Shown here piece by piece: positions 30,977 through 39,283 of a DNA stretch of 64,000 nt. Both the position numbers and the translations under genes were made by a program. The number at the start of each line of letters is the position of its first letter. The first letter of the stretch is position 1. The notes below the pieces were generated by a model. The model did not search any database and was not told the DNA's origin. It worked only from the letters and a program-made list of their open reading frames with translations. Source of the stretch: Sphingomonas sp. RIT328 (GTDB taxonomy: Bacteria > Pseudomonadota > Alphaproteobacteria > Sphingomonadales > Sphingomonadaceae); contig NZ_JFYV01000002.1 in the NCBI RefSeq assembly GCF_000632225.1, positions 54,129-118,128 of the forward strand. The letters run 5' to 3'.

Positions 30977-31433
30977 CCGCATCTTCGAAAAGCCAGGCCT
31001 CGGCGGCGGGGCGATCGTCGAAGAAGGCGACGTTGGCGCGACCCGGTTCGGGCAGGCGCAGGATCTGCTGACGGGCGAGCGAATGGTTGACGACGAAGGC
31101 GAGCCGCCGACTGCGCAACCGCGGATCGCGGACGATCCCGGTAAAGGCGTCGACCACCTCGCGCGTCTGGATGCGCATGCCCGACGCGTCGATCAGGATC
31201 AGATGACCGTGGGGTGCGGCAGGGAGCTGTCCGCACGCCTCTTCACAGGCGGCGCGTAACGCGGCGACATCCTCGGTCAGGTAGAAGCCCGCGCAGGTCA
31301 GCGTCAGGAGGTGACGAGCGGGTTCGACGGCGATGTTGAATTGCGCTGGCATGGTCACATCCATAATGGACGCAATGTTTCAGCCTCGTTAATCCGACCG
31401 TGATCGAGATCAGTGTCTCTGGGCCCGTATACG

Positions 31434-31469
31434 AAAAAGGCCGCCCGGATCGCTCCGGACGGCCTTTTC
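31434..31469 (-). terminator. Rho-independent terminator of rpsF-rpsR-rplI
   Basis: A 15-bp stem (31435-31449 with 31454-31468) with loop TCGC; on the minus-strand transcript the single mismatch becomes a G-U pair and the stem ends in a run of U. It starts 22 bp after the rplI stop, in the right direction for that operon. Confidence 0.88.
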
Positions 31470-31490
31470 GATACGGCTGACGAAGGGCGA

Positions 31491-32090
31491 TCAGCCCTGC
31501 GCCGGCGCCTCGTCGGCGCGGGCGGGCGACTCGGCGGTCGCGCCCGGCTCGGCGTTGGGATCGTAATCCTCGGTGAAGCCGGCCTCGTCACGCTCGAACA
31601 TCGACGACATGACGTCGACGCCCGATGCCTGCATCTCGGCCTCTTCGGGCGAGCGCGCGACATTGACCTTGACCACCACGGTGACTTCCGGATGGAGCGC
31701 GACGCGCACATCGTACAGGCCGATCGACTTGATCGGCTTGTCGAGCACGACCTGCGCCTTGGTCACCTTGTGGCCGTCGGCGACCAGCGCCTCGACCAGA
31801 TCGCGGACCGCGACCGAACCGTAGAGCTGGCCGGTGTTCGACGCCTGACGGATCAGCGTGACCGACGCGTCCTTGAACGAGACCGCTTCCTTCTCGGCTT
31901 CGCCGCGACGGTTGGCGTTCTCGCTCTCGATGCGGGCGCGGTTCGCCTCGAACACCTTGCGGTTGGCTTCGTTGGCGCGCAGCGCCTTCTTGTTCGGCAG
32001 CAGGAAGTTACGGGCGAAACCGTCCTTGACCTTCACCACGTCGCCGATGGCGCCGAGCTTCTCGACGCGCTCAAGCAGAATGACGTCCAT
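31491..32090 (-). CDS. rplI: 50S ribosomal protein L9
   Basis: This 199-aa protein is longer than the usual 150 aa. It starts MDVILLERVEKLGAIGDVVKVKDGFARNFLLPNKKALRAN, the canonical L9 N-domain, with the long connecting helix and C-terminal domain (SIGLYDVRVALHPEVTVVVKVNVARS). An additional acidic/alanine-rich tail of about 45 residues follows, as seen in other alphaproteobacterial L9 proteins. It binds 23S rRNA. Last gene of the rpsF-rpsR-rplI operon, 12 bp after rpsR. Confidence 0.98.
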   Translation of the reverse strand: MDVILLERVEKLGAIGDVVKVKDGFARNFLLPNKKALRANEANRKVFEANRARIESENANRRGEAEKEAVSFKDASVTLIRQASNTGQLYGSVAVRDLVEALVADGHKVTKAQVVLDKPIKSIGLYDVRVALHPEVTVVVKVNVARSPEEAEMQASGVDVMSSMFERDEAGFTEDYDPNAEPGATAESPARADEAPAQG

Positions 32091-32102
32091 TGATCGGACT
32101 CC

Positions 32103-32327
32103 TTACTTAACGACGTAGGGCAGCAGGCCCAGGTGACGGGCACGCTTGATCGCCTGGGCGAGCTCGCGCTGCTTCTTGGCGCTCACCGAGGTGATGCGCG
32201 ACGGGACGATCTTGCCACGCTCGGACACGAAGCCCTGCAGCAGGCGGACGTCCTTATAGTCGATCCGCGGCGCATCCTTGGCGCTGAACGGGCACGACTT
32301 GCGGCGGCGGAAAAACGGACGCGCCAT
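32103..32327 (-). CDS. rpsR: 30S ribosomal protein S18
   Basis: This 74-aa basic protein has the S18 core ([51 protein letters not shown]). It starts [15 protein letters not shown] and binds S6 and the central domain of 16S rRNA. The start codon shares a base with the rpsF stop (TAATG on the coding strand), consistent with coupled synthesis of the S6-S18 pair. Confidence 0.98.
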   Translation of the reverse strand: MARPFFRRRKSCPFSAKDAPRIDYKDVRLLQGFVSERGKIVPSRITSVSAKKQRELAQAIKRARHLGLLPYVVK

Positions 32328-32758
32328 TATGCGGCCTCCTCTTCACGGTCACGACGGGGAGCACGATCGCCACGGTCGCCGCGCGGCGCGCCATCACGGC
32401 CGCCCTCGCGATCGCCGCGACGCTCACGGTCACGCTCCTGCTTGCGCATCATCACGGTCGGGCCGTCTTCCAGCGTGTCGACCTTGACGGTCATGTAGCG
32501 GATGACGTCTTCGTTGATCTGCGTCTGGCGCTCCAGCTCGGCCACGACATGGCCGGGGGCGTCGATCTCGAGCATGACGTAATGCGCCTTGCGGTTCTTG
32601 GCGATGCGATACGCGAGGCTGCGCAGGCCCCAGGTCTCGGTCTTGACGACCTTGCCGCCATTGTCTTCGATGATCTTGGTGGCGGTTTCCGCCAGCGCGT
32701 CCACCTGCGCCTGTGCCAGATCCTGGCGCGCAAGGAACGTGTGCTCGTACAGAGCCAT
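32327..32758 (-). CDS. rpsF: 30S ribosomal protein S6
   Basis: This 143-aa S6 begins [22 protein letters not shown] and contains the ferredoxin-like core ([24 protein letters not shown]). After about residue 100 it carries a highly charged Arg/Asp/Gly tail ([18 protein letters not shown]), typical of alphaproteobacterial S6. I chose ATG 32758, preceded by GAAGGACAAGG; the open frame upstream is intergenic. It is the first gene of the operon and lies just after the rcnB-like terminator. Confidence 0.97.
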   Translation of the reverse strand: MALYEHTFLARQDLAQAQVDALAETATKIIEDNGGKVVKTETWGLRSLAYRIAKNRKAHYVMLEIDAPGHVVAELERQTQINEDVIRYMTVKVDTLEDGPTVMMRKQERDRERRGDREGGRDGAPRGDRGDRAPRRDREEEAA

Positions 32759-32827
32759 GCCTTGTCCTTCGTTGGCCGATCGCTGACGCCGCCCCATGCG
32801 ACGCCCCTCCGGCTGTCTTCGTCCACG

Positions 32828-32866
32828 TAAAAACCGGGGCGGAGAGACTGGCTCCCCACCCCGGTT
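32828..32866 (-). terminator. Rho-independent terminator of the RcnB-like gene
   Basis: On the minus strand, AACCGGGG pairs with CCCCGGTT (32859-32866 with 32832-32839) and continues through a further six pairs, followed by five T. It lies 49 bp after the rcnB-like stop and insulates rpsF-rpsR-rplI from that gene. Confidence 0.85.
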
Positions 32867-32914
32867 GGCATTCTCATACGCGACCTGCCTCAAAAAGCAA
32901 GCGCGTCACCCGGT

Positions 32915-33277
32915 TTAGCGGAACGAGCGCTGGATCACCCGGACGATCGTGCCGTTGTTGCGGACCAGGATCGCGTCATTGCCCGAGCGCGCCCAATATT
33001 GCCCGCGGCCCGGCGCGGCGAGGCGATAGGTGCGATAGTCGCGGACGACGCGATAGTTGGTCGCATGGCGGCGATCGAAGCGCTGGCCGACGCGCCATGC
33101 CTGCGGGCCGGTGTTGCGGACGGTGGTGCGCTGCGTCACGACGGTGCGGCCGTTGGGGCGCTCCTTGACGGTGGTGACGGTGCGCTCGCGCTGGACCGGC
33201 GCCGCATCGGCGGCGGCGACCGCCATCGGGCTGGCGACCAACGTGGCGGCGATGGCGCTCATCAACAGCTTCTTCAT
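32915..33277 (-). CDS. RcnB-family periplasmic protein
   Basis: This 120-aa exported protein has signal peptide MKKLLMSAIAATLVASPMAVAAADA. The mature part is basic and tyrosine-rich, ending with the RcnB-domain pattern VVRDYRTYRLAAPGRGQYWARSGNDAILVRNNGTIVRVI. In E. coli RcnB is linked to nickel/cobalt homeostasis; in alphaproteobacteria such proteins are widespread and mostly uncharacterised. No metal transporter is adjacent, so the name describes the domain only. I chose ATG 33277, with GGGAG upstream, over the ATG at 33292. Confidence 0.85.
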   Translation of the reverse strand: MKKLLMSAIAATLVASPMAVAAADAAPVQRERTVTTVKERPNGRTVVTQRTTVRNTGPQAWRVGQRFDRRHATNYRVVRDYRTYRLAAPGRGQYWARSGNDAILVRNNGTIVRVIQRSFR

Positions 33278-33471
33278 GTTCAACACTCCCATTGTCAAAA
33301 CCGGCGCCGTTGCCGGCGTCACGACAGAAGATGGGTGCGACCTGTCGCAAACCTCTCCCGCCGATCCGCCAAAACGGTCGCAGGGTGTCGCAACTCCAAT
33401 GGGTTCGTTCAGGTTGCGTGGGGGCCGCAGCGGCCCTAGTGGCGCGCTCCTGCAATCAAGGGAGTGGCACG

Positions 33472-34431
33472 ATGCGGGCATTCATCTTCCCCGGCCAGGG
33501 CAGCCAGGCGGTCGGCATGGGCAAGGCGCTGGCCGAGGCGAGCGCGGTCGCGCGCGAGGTGTTCGGCGAGGTCGACGAGGCGCTCGGCCAGAACCTCTTC
33601 CGGCTGATGACCGACGGCCCGGCGGAGGAGCTCCAGCTCACCGCCAATGCGCAGCCGGCGATCATGGCCAATGCGATCGCGACGTTGCGCGTCGCCGAGC
33701 GCGAGGGCGGCCTCCGCCTCGCCGACACGGCCGATTACGTCGCCGGCCACAGCCTCGGCGAATATGGCGCGCTGTGCGCGGCGGGGGCGATCGATCTCGC
33801 CACCACCGCGCGGCTGCTGCGCCTGCGCGGTCAGGCGATGCAGGCGGCGGTGCCGGTCGGCGAGGGCGCGATGGCGGCGCTGCTCGGCGCCGATCTCGCC
33901 AGGGCGCAGGCGATTGCGGAGGCTGCGGTGGCGGCGGTCGCGGCGGAGGGCGGCGGCGATCTGGTCTGTACCGTCGCCAACGACAATGATCCGTCGCAGG
34001 TGGTGATCTCCGGCCACCGCGCCGCGATCGAGCGTGCGGTCGCGCTCGCCAAGGAGCATGGCGCCAAGCGTGCGGTGCTGCTGCCGGTTTCCGCGCCTTT
34101 CCACTGCCCGCTGATGCAGCCCGCCGCCGAGGCGATGCAGGCGGCGCTCGCCGACGCGCGCATCGCCGCGCCGCTGGTGCCGGTCTATGCCAACGTCGAC
34201 GCCGCGCCGATCGCCGACCCCGACGCGATCCGCGCCGCGCTGGTCCGCCAGGTGACGGGGATGGTCCGCTGGCGCGAATCGGTGCTGGCGATGGCCGAGG
34301 GCGGCGTGACGCAGTTCGTCGAATTCGGCGGCAAGGTCCTCGCCCCCATGGTCAAACGCATTGCCCCCGACGTCGAGGCGATCAGCGTCGTCACCATGGA
34401 CGACATCGAGGATTTCCTTAAACGGGTGTAA
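33472..34431 (+). CDS. fabD: malonyl-CoA:ACP transacylase FabD
   Basis: This 319-aa enzyme transfers malonyl from CoA to ACP for fatty-acid elongation. It starts MRAFIFPGQGSQAVGMGKAL; the active-site serine lies in GHSLGEYGAL (classical GHSLG). The catalytic His region is VSAPFHCPLM, and the C-terminal segment includes VVTMDDIEDFL. A GGGAG ribosome-binding site precedes ATG 33472, favoured over longer frames. It heads the fabD-(insert)-fabG-acpP-fabF-mltG cluster; its TAA overlaps the start of the inserted GxxExxY gene. Confidence 0.97.
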   Translation: MRAFIFPGQGSQAVGMGKALAEASAVAREVFGEVDEALGQNLFRLMTDGPAEELQLTANAQPAIMANAIATLRVAEREGGLRLADTADYVAGHSLGEYGALCAAGAIDLATTARLLRLRGQAMQAAVPVGEGAMAALLGADLARAQAIAEAAVAAVAAEGGGDLVCTVANDNDPSQVVISGHRAAIERAVALAKEHGAKRAVLLPVSAPFHCPLMQPAAEAMQAALADARIAAPLVPVYANVDAAPIADPDAIRAALVRQVTGMVRWRESVLAMAEGGVTQFVEFGGKVLAPMVKRIAPDVEAISVVTMDDIEDFLKRV

Positions 34432-34883
34432 TGTTCACGCGAAGACGCGACGACGCGAAGATGGTGGAGCTCGAGGCGGCTGCTTCGGACGTCATCGACG
34501 TTTCTTTACGACTTCACCGTGAGTTAGGGCCAGGCCTGCTGGAAAGCGTCTACGAAACCGTGTTGGCGGCCAAGCTCACCAAGCTCGGCTATGACGTCCG
34601 CCGGCAGGTTCCGGTGTCGTTCGAATTTGAGGAGCTATGGTTCGAGGTCGCTTTCCGGATCGATCTGGTCATCGCCAGTGCCCTGCTCGTTGAAATCAAG
34701 TCGGTCGAGCGGTTGAACGCCGCTCATGCGAAGCAACTGCTCACTTATCTAAGACTTACCAAGCAGCCCCTCGGGCTGCTTATCAATTTCGGAGGTGCGA
34801 CGCTCAAGGAGGGGCTGCGACGTATCGTCAACGGCCACACCCCCTCCGCGTCTTCGCGTCTTCGCGTGAACCAACAAGGATAG
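34431..34883 (+). CDS. GxxExxY family protein, PD-(D/E)xK nuclease-like
   Basis: This 150-aa protein carries the family motif GLLESVY (G35, E38, Y41) and a PD-(D/E)xK-like core: D78 in FRIDLVIA, then E88-I-K90 in LLVEIKS, then the helix AHAKQLLTYLRL. The family is annotated as GxxExxY proteins of unknown function with a nuclease-like fold. Codon use and base composition are less GC-rich than the flanking fab genes, suggesting transfer. Its ATG overlaps the fabD stop; a second candidate start is ATG 34461. The first codons lie in the left, and the last 13 or so codons in the right, of two inverted repeats (34433-34460 and 34844-34871). It separates fabD from fabG, which are adjacent in most relatives. 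Confidence 0.85.
   Translation: MFTRRRDDAKMVELEAAASDVIDVSLRLHRELGPGLLESVYETVLAAKLTKLGYDVRRQVPVSFEFEELWFEVAFRIDLVIASALLVEIKSVERLNAAHAKQLLTYLRLTKQPLGLLINFGGATLKEGLRRIVNGHTPSASSRLRVNQQG
34433..34460 (+). repeat. left inverted repeat of the GxxExxY cassette
   Basis: This 28-bp arm is built of 8-bp units of the type ACGCGAAG. It matches the reverse complement of 34844-34871 at 26 of 28 positions, the first 18 being identical. It lies two bases inside the GxxExxY reading frame, directly after the fabD stop. Confidence 0.85.
34844..34871 (-). repeat. right inverted repeat of the GxxExxY cassette
   Basis: This is the mirror arm of 34433-34460. It encodes the last residues of the GxxExxY protein (around SASSRLRVN) and ends 15 bp before the fabG start. 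No target duplication is evident outside the arms. Confidence 0.85.
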
Positions 34884-34886
34884 GAC

Positions 34887-35627
34887 ATGTTCGATCTCAC
34901 AGGTATGACCGCATTGGTGACGGGCGCGTCGGGCGGAATCGGCTCGGCGATCGCCACCGCGCTGGCGGGGCAGGGGGCGCGGCTGGCGGTGTCGGGGTCG
35001 AATGCCGACAAGCTGGAGGCGTTTCGCGCCGGGCTGGGCGACGATCACGTCGCGGTGCCGTGCGATCTGTCGGACGCCGCCGCGGTCGATGCTCTGGTGC
35101 CGCAGGCGGTCGCCGCGCTGGCCGGGCGGATCGACATCCTCGTCAACAACGCCGGCGTCACCCGCGACAATCTGGCGATGCGGATGAAGGACGAGGAGTG
35201 GGATCAGGTGATCCGCGTCAACCTCGAAGCCGCCTTCCGGCTGATCCGCGCCGCCGCCAAGCCGATGATGAAGCAGCGGTTCGGCCGCGTCGTCTCGATC
35301 ACCTCGGTGGTCGGGCAGACCGGCAATCCGGGCCAGGCGAATTATGCCGCGTCGAAGGCGGGGCTGGTCGGCATGTCCAAGGCGCTCGCGCAGGAGCTCG
35401 CCAGCCGCAACATCACCGTCAATTGCGTCGCCCCCGGCTTCATCCGCTCGGCGATGACCGACGCGCTGCCCGAGGCGCAGAAGACCGCGCTGCTCGGCCG
35501 GATCCCGGCGGGCGACCTCGGCAATGGCGGGGACATCGCCGCCGCGGTGGTCTATCTCGCCAGCCGCGAGGCCGGATACGTCACCGGCCAGACCTTGCAC
35601 GTCAACGGCGGTATGGCCATGATCTGA
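34887..35627 (+). CDS. fabG: 3-oxoacyl-ACP reductase FabG
   Basis: This 246-aa short-chain dehydrogenase reduces beta-ketoacyl-ACP with NADPH. It has the Rossmann motif [21 protein letters not shown], the catalytic Ser in [14 protein letters not shown], and YAASKAG (Tyr and Lys), ending [10 protein letters not shown], all canonical for FabG. The ribosome-binding site AAGGATAGG lies immediately after the right repeat of the inserted cassette, so its translation signals survive the insertion. Confidence 0.97.
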   Translation: MFDLTGMTALVTGASGGIGSAIATALAGQGARLAVSGSNADKLEAFRAGLGDDHVAVPCDLSDAAAVDALVPQAVAALAGRIDILVNNAGVTRDNLAMRMKDEEWDQVIRVNLEAAFRLIRAAAKPMMKQRFGRVVSITSVVGQTGNPGQANYAASKAGLVGMSKALAQELASRNITVNCVAPGFIRSAMTDALPEAQKTALLGRIPAGDLGNGGDIAAAVVYLASREAGYVTGQTLHVNGGMAMI

Positions 35628-35745
35628 CCGGGTTGCGGCTCGATCCGGATCGATCGACCTTAACAGACGCTTGCCACCCGCACGCCTGCGTTCTACGGGC
35701 GTTCGGGAGAAACGAAACACCCCCAAAGCGAAGAGGGACTATACC

Positions 35746-35982
35746 ATGAGCGAGACCGCCGACCGCGTGAAGAAGATCGTCGTCGAGCATCTCGGCGTCG
35801 AAGCCGACAAGGTGACCGAGGACGCGAGCTTCATCGACGACCTGGGCGCCGACAGCCTCGACATCGTCGAGCTCGTCATGGCGTTCGAGGAGGAATTCGG
35901 GGTCGAGATCCCCGACGATGCCGCCGAGAAGATCACGACCGTCAAGGACGCGATCACCTATATCGACGAGCACAAGGGCTGA
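35746..35982 (+). CDS. acpP: acyl carrier protein
   Basis: This 78-aa acidic four-helix protein carries growing fatty acyl chains on a phosphopantetheine attached to S37 in [10 protein letters not shown]. The sequence [22 protein letters not shown] is typical. The preceding 118-bp gap and its own terminator suggest strong separate transcription, as for other acpP genes. ATG 35746 gives the standard N-terminus; upstream codons are intergenic. Confidence 0.98.
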   Translation: MSETADRVKKIVVEHLGVEADKVTEDASFIDDLGADSLDIVELVMAFEEEFGVEIPDDAAEKITTVKDAITYIDEHKG

Positions 35983-36020
35983 GCCTTCGGCTTGCCCGCG
36001 CCCGCTGAGGGCCGGATTTG

Positions 36021-36063
36021 AACGGCTCCCCGTCCCCGATTATGTGGGCGGGGGGCCGTTTTT
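36021..36063 (+). terminator. Rho-independent terminator after acpP
   Basis: A 15-bp stem (36021-36035 with 36046-36060, two G-U pairs) followed by a run of five T. It sits 39 bp after the acpP stop and before fabF, so acpP can be made in excess of downstream genes. Confidence 0.88.
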
Positions 36064-36120
36064 CGTAAGAGCCGCCCGCCCCGTCGGGTGGCGTCGTGTG
36101 AGATGGAATGGAGTAAGGGT

Positions 36121-37377
36121 ATGCGGCGCGTTGTCGTAACCGGTCTGGGGCTGGTCACTCCGCTTGGCGCGGACGTCGAGACCGCCTGGGCGAACCTGAT
36201 CGCGGGCAAGTCGGGCGCGGGGCCGATCACGCGCTTCGACGCCTCCGACCAGAAATGCACGATCGCCTGCGAGGTGAAGCCGGCGGATCATCCTTATGGC
36301 TTCGATCCCGACAAGCGCGTCGATCACAAGGTCCAGCGTCAGGTCGATCCCTTCATCGTCTACGGCATCGATGCCGCCGGGCAGGCGCTCGAGGATGCCG
36401 GCCTGACCGAGATGAGCGAGGCGGAGCGGTTCCGCGCCGGCTGTTCGATCGGTTCGGGCATCGGCGGCCTGCCGGGGATCGAAAGCGAATCGCTCGTCCT
36501 CGCCGAAAAGGGGCCGAAGCGGGTCAGCCCGCATTTCGTCCATGGCCGGCTGATCAACCTGATCTCGGGTCAGGTCTCGATCAAATACGGGTTGATGGGG
36601 CCGAACCACGCGGTGGTGACCGCCTGTTCGACCGGCGCGCATTCGATCGGCGATGCGGCGCGGATGATCGCGCTCGACGATGCCGACGTGATGCTTGCCG
36701 GCGGATCGGAAAGCACCGTCTGCCCGATCGGCATCGCCGGCTTCGCCGCGGCGCGCGCGCTCAACACCAGCTTCAACGATCGCCCCGAACAGGCGAGCCG
36801 TCCCTATGACCGCGACCGCGACGGTTTCGTGATGGGCGAGGGCGCCGGCGTCGTCGTGCTCGAGGAATATGAGCACGCCAAGGCACGCGGCGCGAAAATC
36901 TATTGCGAGGTCGTCGGTTACGGCCTGTCGGGCGACGCCTTCCACGTCACCGCGCCGGAACCCGAAGGGTCGGGCGCCTATCGGTCGATGGAGATGGCGA
37001 TCCGCAAATCGGGGCTCGCCCTGTCGGATATCGACTATATCAACGCCCATGGCACCTCGACGATGGCGGATATGATCGAGCTCGGCGCGGTGAAGCGGTT
37101 GTTCGGTGATGCGATCGGCGGACTGTCGATGAGCTCGACCAAGTCGGCGATCGGGCATCTGCTCGGCGGCGCCGGTGCGGTGGAGAGCATCTTCTGCATC
37201 CTCGCGATGCGCGACCAGATCGTGCCGCCGACGCTCAACCTCGACAATCCGTCGGAGGGCGCGGAAGGCGTCGATCTGGTGCCCCATGTCGCGCGCAAGC
37301 GGGAGGTGCGGGCGGTGCTCAACAATTCGTTCGGCTTCGGCGGCACCAACGCCTCGCTGGTGATGAAGACGATCTGA
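36121..37377 (+). CDS. fabF: beta-ketoacyl-ACP synthase II FabF
   Basis: This 418-aa condensing enzyme extends acyl-ACP with malonyl-ACP. It starts MRRVVVTGLGLVTPLGADVETAW, with active-site C169 in VTACSTGAHSIGDAA, His in YINAHGTSTMADMIEL and the second His in KSAIGHLLGGAGAVE. The C-terminal SFGFGGTNASLVM is also conserved. An alternative upstream ATG at 36088 lacks family support. It follows the acpP terminator by 57 bp, so it probably has its own promoter or relies on read-through. Confidence 0.97.
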   Translation: MRRVVVTGLGLVTPLGADVETAWANLIAGKSGAGPITRFDASDQKCTIACEVKPADHPYGFDPDKRVDHKVQRQVDPFIVYGIDAAGQALEDAGLTEMSEAERFRAGCSIGSGIGGLPGIESESLVLAEKGPKRVSPHFVHGRLINLISGQVSIKYGLMGPNHAVVTACSTGAHSIGDAARMIALDDADVMLAGGSESTVCPIGIAGFAAARALNTSFNDRPEQASRPYDRDRDGFVMGEGAGVVVLEEYEHAKARGAKIYCEVVGYGLSGDAFHVTAPEPEGSGAYRSMEMAIRKSGLALSDIDYINAHGTSTMADMIELGAVKRLFGDAIGGLSMSSTKSAIGHLLGGAGAVESIFCILAMRDQIVPPTLNLDNPSEGAEGVDLVPHVARKREVRAVLNNSFGFGGTNASLVMKTI

Positions 37378-37381
37378 GCCG

Positions 37382-38350
37382 ATGCGCAAGGTCGGCTGTC
37401 TCGGTCTGCTGGTCGGCCTCGTCGCGCTGGTCGCGGCGTTCCTCGTCGTACAGGGCTGGGGCGGTGCCGGCCCGGCGCCGCGGACGCTGACCGTGCAGGT
37501 GGCGGAGGGCAGCAGCCTCGCCGGCGCGGCGCGCGCGCTGGAGAAAGCCGGGGCGATCCGCTCGGCCGGCCGCTTCCGCCTGCTCGCGCGCGTGTTCGGC
37601 TCGGGCGAGCCGATCAAGGCGGGCGAATATCGCATCCCCGCCCACGCCAGCGCCGCCGACATTCTCAAGATGCTACAGGGCGGCAAGGTGCTGCAGCGGC
37701 TGGTGGTGGTGCCGGAGGGCTATCCGTCGGTGCTGGTGCATGATGCGCTGATGAAGGCGGACGGCCTCACCGGCGACGTCGCGGTGCCGGCGGAGGGGTC
37801 GGTGCTGCCCGACAGCTATGCCTTCCAGCGCGGCGACACGCGGGCGAGCGTCGTCGCGCGGATGCAGACGGCGATGCGCGACTATCTCGCAGCCGCCTGG
37901 GCGAAGCGCAAGCCGGGCATCGCGGTGACGACGCCGGCGCAGGCGGTCATCCTCGCCTCGATCGTCGAGAAGGAAACCGGCAAGCCGGCCGAGCGGCGCA
38001 TGGTCGCGGCGGTCTACGGCAACCGGCTCAAGCGCGGCATGCCGTTGCAGGCGGACCCGACGGTGATCTATCCGATCACCAAGGGGCGGCCGCTCGGCCG
38101 GCGCATCCTGCGGTCCGAATTGCAGGCGAAGAACGGCTATAACACCTATGCCGAGGCGGGATTGCCGATCGGCCCGATCGCCAATCCCGGCCGCGCGTCG
38201 ATCGATGCGGTGCTCGATCCGCAGGCGACCAACGCGCTCTATTTCGTCGCGGACGGTACCGGCGGTCACGTCTTCGCCGACACGCTCGCACAGCATAACG
38301 CCAATGTGCAGAAATGGTATGCGATCCGCCGTCAGCGCGGCGAGATGTAA
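37382..38350 (+). CDS. mltG: endolytic murein transglycosylase MltG
   Basis: This 322-aa protein has one N-terminal transmembrane segment (LGLLVGLVALVAAFLVVQGW) and the YceG/MltG domain. Conserved segments are VPEGYPSVLVHDAL, EGSVLPDSYAFQRGDT, ILASIVEKETG (catalytic Glu) and LPIGPIANPGRASIDAVLDP. It cleaves nascent glycan strands and may terminate their synthesis. The fabF-mltG gap is 4 bp, a conserved pairing in proteobacteria. It converges on the beta-lactamase gene with only 3 bp between stops. Confidence 0.95.
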   Translation: MRKVGCLGLLVGLVALVAAFLVVQGWGGAGPAPRTLTVQVAEGSSLAGAARALEKAGAIRSAGRFRLLARVFGSGEPIKAGEYRIPAHASAADILKMLQGGKVLQRLVVVPEGYPSVLVHDALMKADGLTGDVAVPAEGSVLPDSYAFQRGDTRASVVARMQTAMRDYLAAAWAKRKPGIAVTTPAQAVILASIVEKETGKPAERRMVAAVYGNRLKRGMPLQADPTVIYPITKGRPLGRRILRSELQAKNGYNTYAEAGLPIGPIANPGRASIDAVLDPQATNALYFVADGTGGHVFADTLAQHNANVQKWYAIRRQRGEM

Positions 38351-38353
38351 CGG

Positions 38354-39211
38354 TCAGCGCGCCGGACCATCCGCCCGCAGCCGTGCCGCCAATTTCGTCC
38401 GGGACGATGCGGCGAGCGCGCGGCAGGCGCCGGGTGCGGTGCGGAACCGGTCGGTGGCGCCGTCCTGATCGGCGTGGGCGGTGATCAGCAGATCGCAGGG
38501 CAGCGATTGCATGACCCGGTAACTGTGGCGGAAGCCCGCGACGATCGGACGGCTCGCCGCGGCGGTGTAGCGATAGCCGTCGCTCGATACCGGGTTGAGG
38601 CTCGCCGCGAAGACGATCGCCTTGCACGTCATCGCCTGGCAGGCGCGCCAGCTCCAGCTCATGCTGCCCATCGTATGCCCCGGCGTCGCATGCGCGGTGA
38701 CCGCGGTATCGCCGAGCGTCACCCGTTCGCCGTCGCGGATCACCCGGACGGCGGCGACGGCGGGGAAGCGGCTGTCATAGCCGCGCTGTGGATCGTCGGC
38801 GGCGAGCCGGCCGCTGCGCAGCCCCTCGGCGCCCCGCGCACTGGCGATGACCGTCGCGCCGGTCGCCCGGACGAGCGCGGCAAGGCCGCCGGCATGATCG
38901 AAATGCGGTTCGGTGCTGAGGATATAGCGGATGTCGCGCGGGTCGAAGCCGAGCCTTCTGACATTGGCGAGGATCGCATCGGCCGCCTGCGGCAGCGCCC
39001 CGTCGATCAGGATCAGCCCCTCGCCGGTATCGATCAGCGCGACGTTGAGCCCGCCGAAGCCGACCAGATAGCTTTTCCCGAAGACGCGCACCGGCGGTCG
39101 GGGCGCGAGCCATTCGGCGGCATGATCCGACGCGATCGGGCGGGTCAGCGGATCGTCGACCGGCGCGGCTGTCTGCGGGGTGAGCAAGGCGGCGAGCAGG
39201 CTGGCGATCAT
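38354..39211 (-). CDS. subclass B3 metallo-beta-lactamase, B3-E type
   Basis: This 285-aa exported hydrolase has a short signal-like N-terminus (MIASLLAALLTPQTAAP). The fold follows B3 enzymes: FGKSYLVGFGGLNVALIDTGEGLILIDG; the metal motif at 101-106 is E-P-H-F-D-H rather than H-x-H-x-D-H; H179 is in ATPGHTMGSMSW; NPVS; and LPCDLLITAH carries H246. E101 replaces the usual zinc ligand His116, the feature of B3-E enzymes such as SIE-1 from Sphingobium. Conserved D105/H106, H103, H179 and H246 argue for an active enzyme that hydrolyses beta-lactams in the periplasm. AAAGGAGA precedes ATG 39211. It diverges from a LysR regulator. Confidence 0.9.
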   Translation of the reverse strand: MIASLLAALLTPQTAAPVDDPLTRPIASDHAAEWLAPRPPVRVFGKSYLVGFGGLNVALIDTGEGLILIDGALPQAADAILANVRRLGFDPRDIRYILSTEPHFDHAGGLAALVRATGATVIASARGAEGLRSGRLAADDPQRGYDSRFPAVAAVRVIRDGERVTLGDTAVTAHATPGHTMGSMSWSWRACQAMTCKAIVFAASLNPVSSDGYRYTAAASRPIVAGFRHSYRVMQSLPCDLLITAHADQDGATDRFRTAPGACRALAASSRTKLAARLRADGPAR

Positions 39212-39283
39212 TCGGGCGTCTCCTTTGGCCATCGCATGCCCGTCGCGCCGGGGCCGTACAAAGCATCTTCCCTCGCGCGAGCC

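Noticed and set aside
34431..34883. Reading the GxxExxY insert as a conventional IS element
   Set aside because: No transposase, and no target duplication outside the repeats; only the nuclease-like gene is present.
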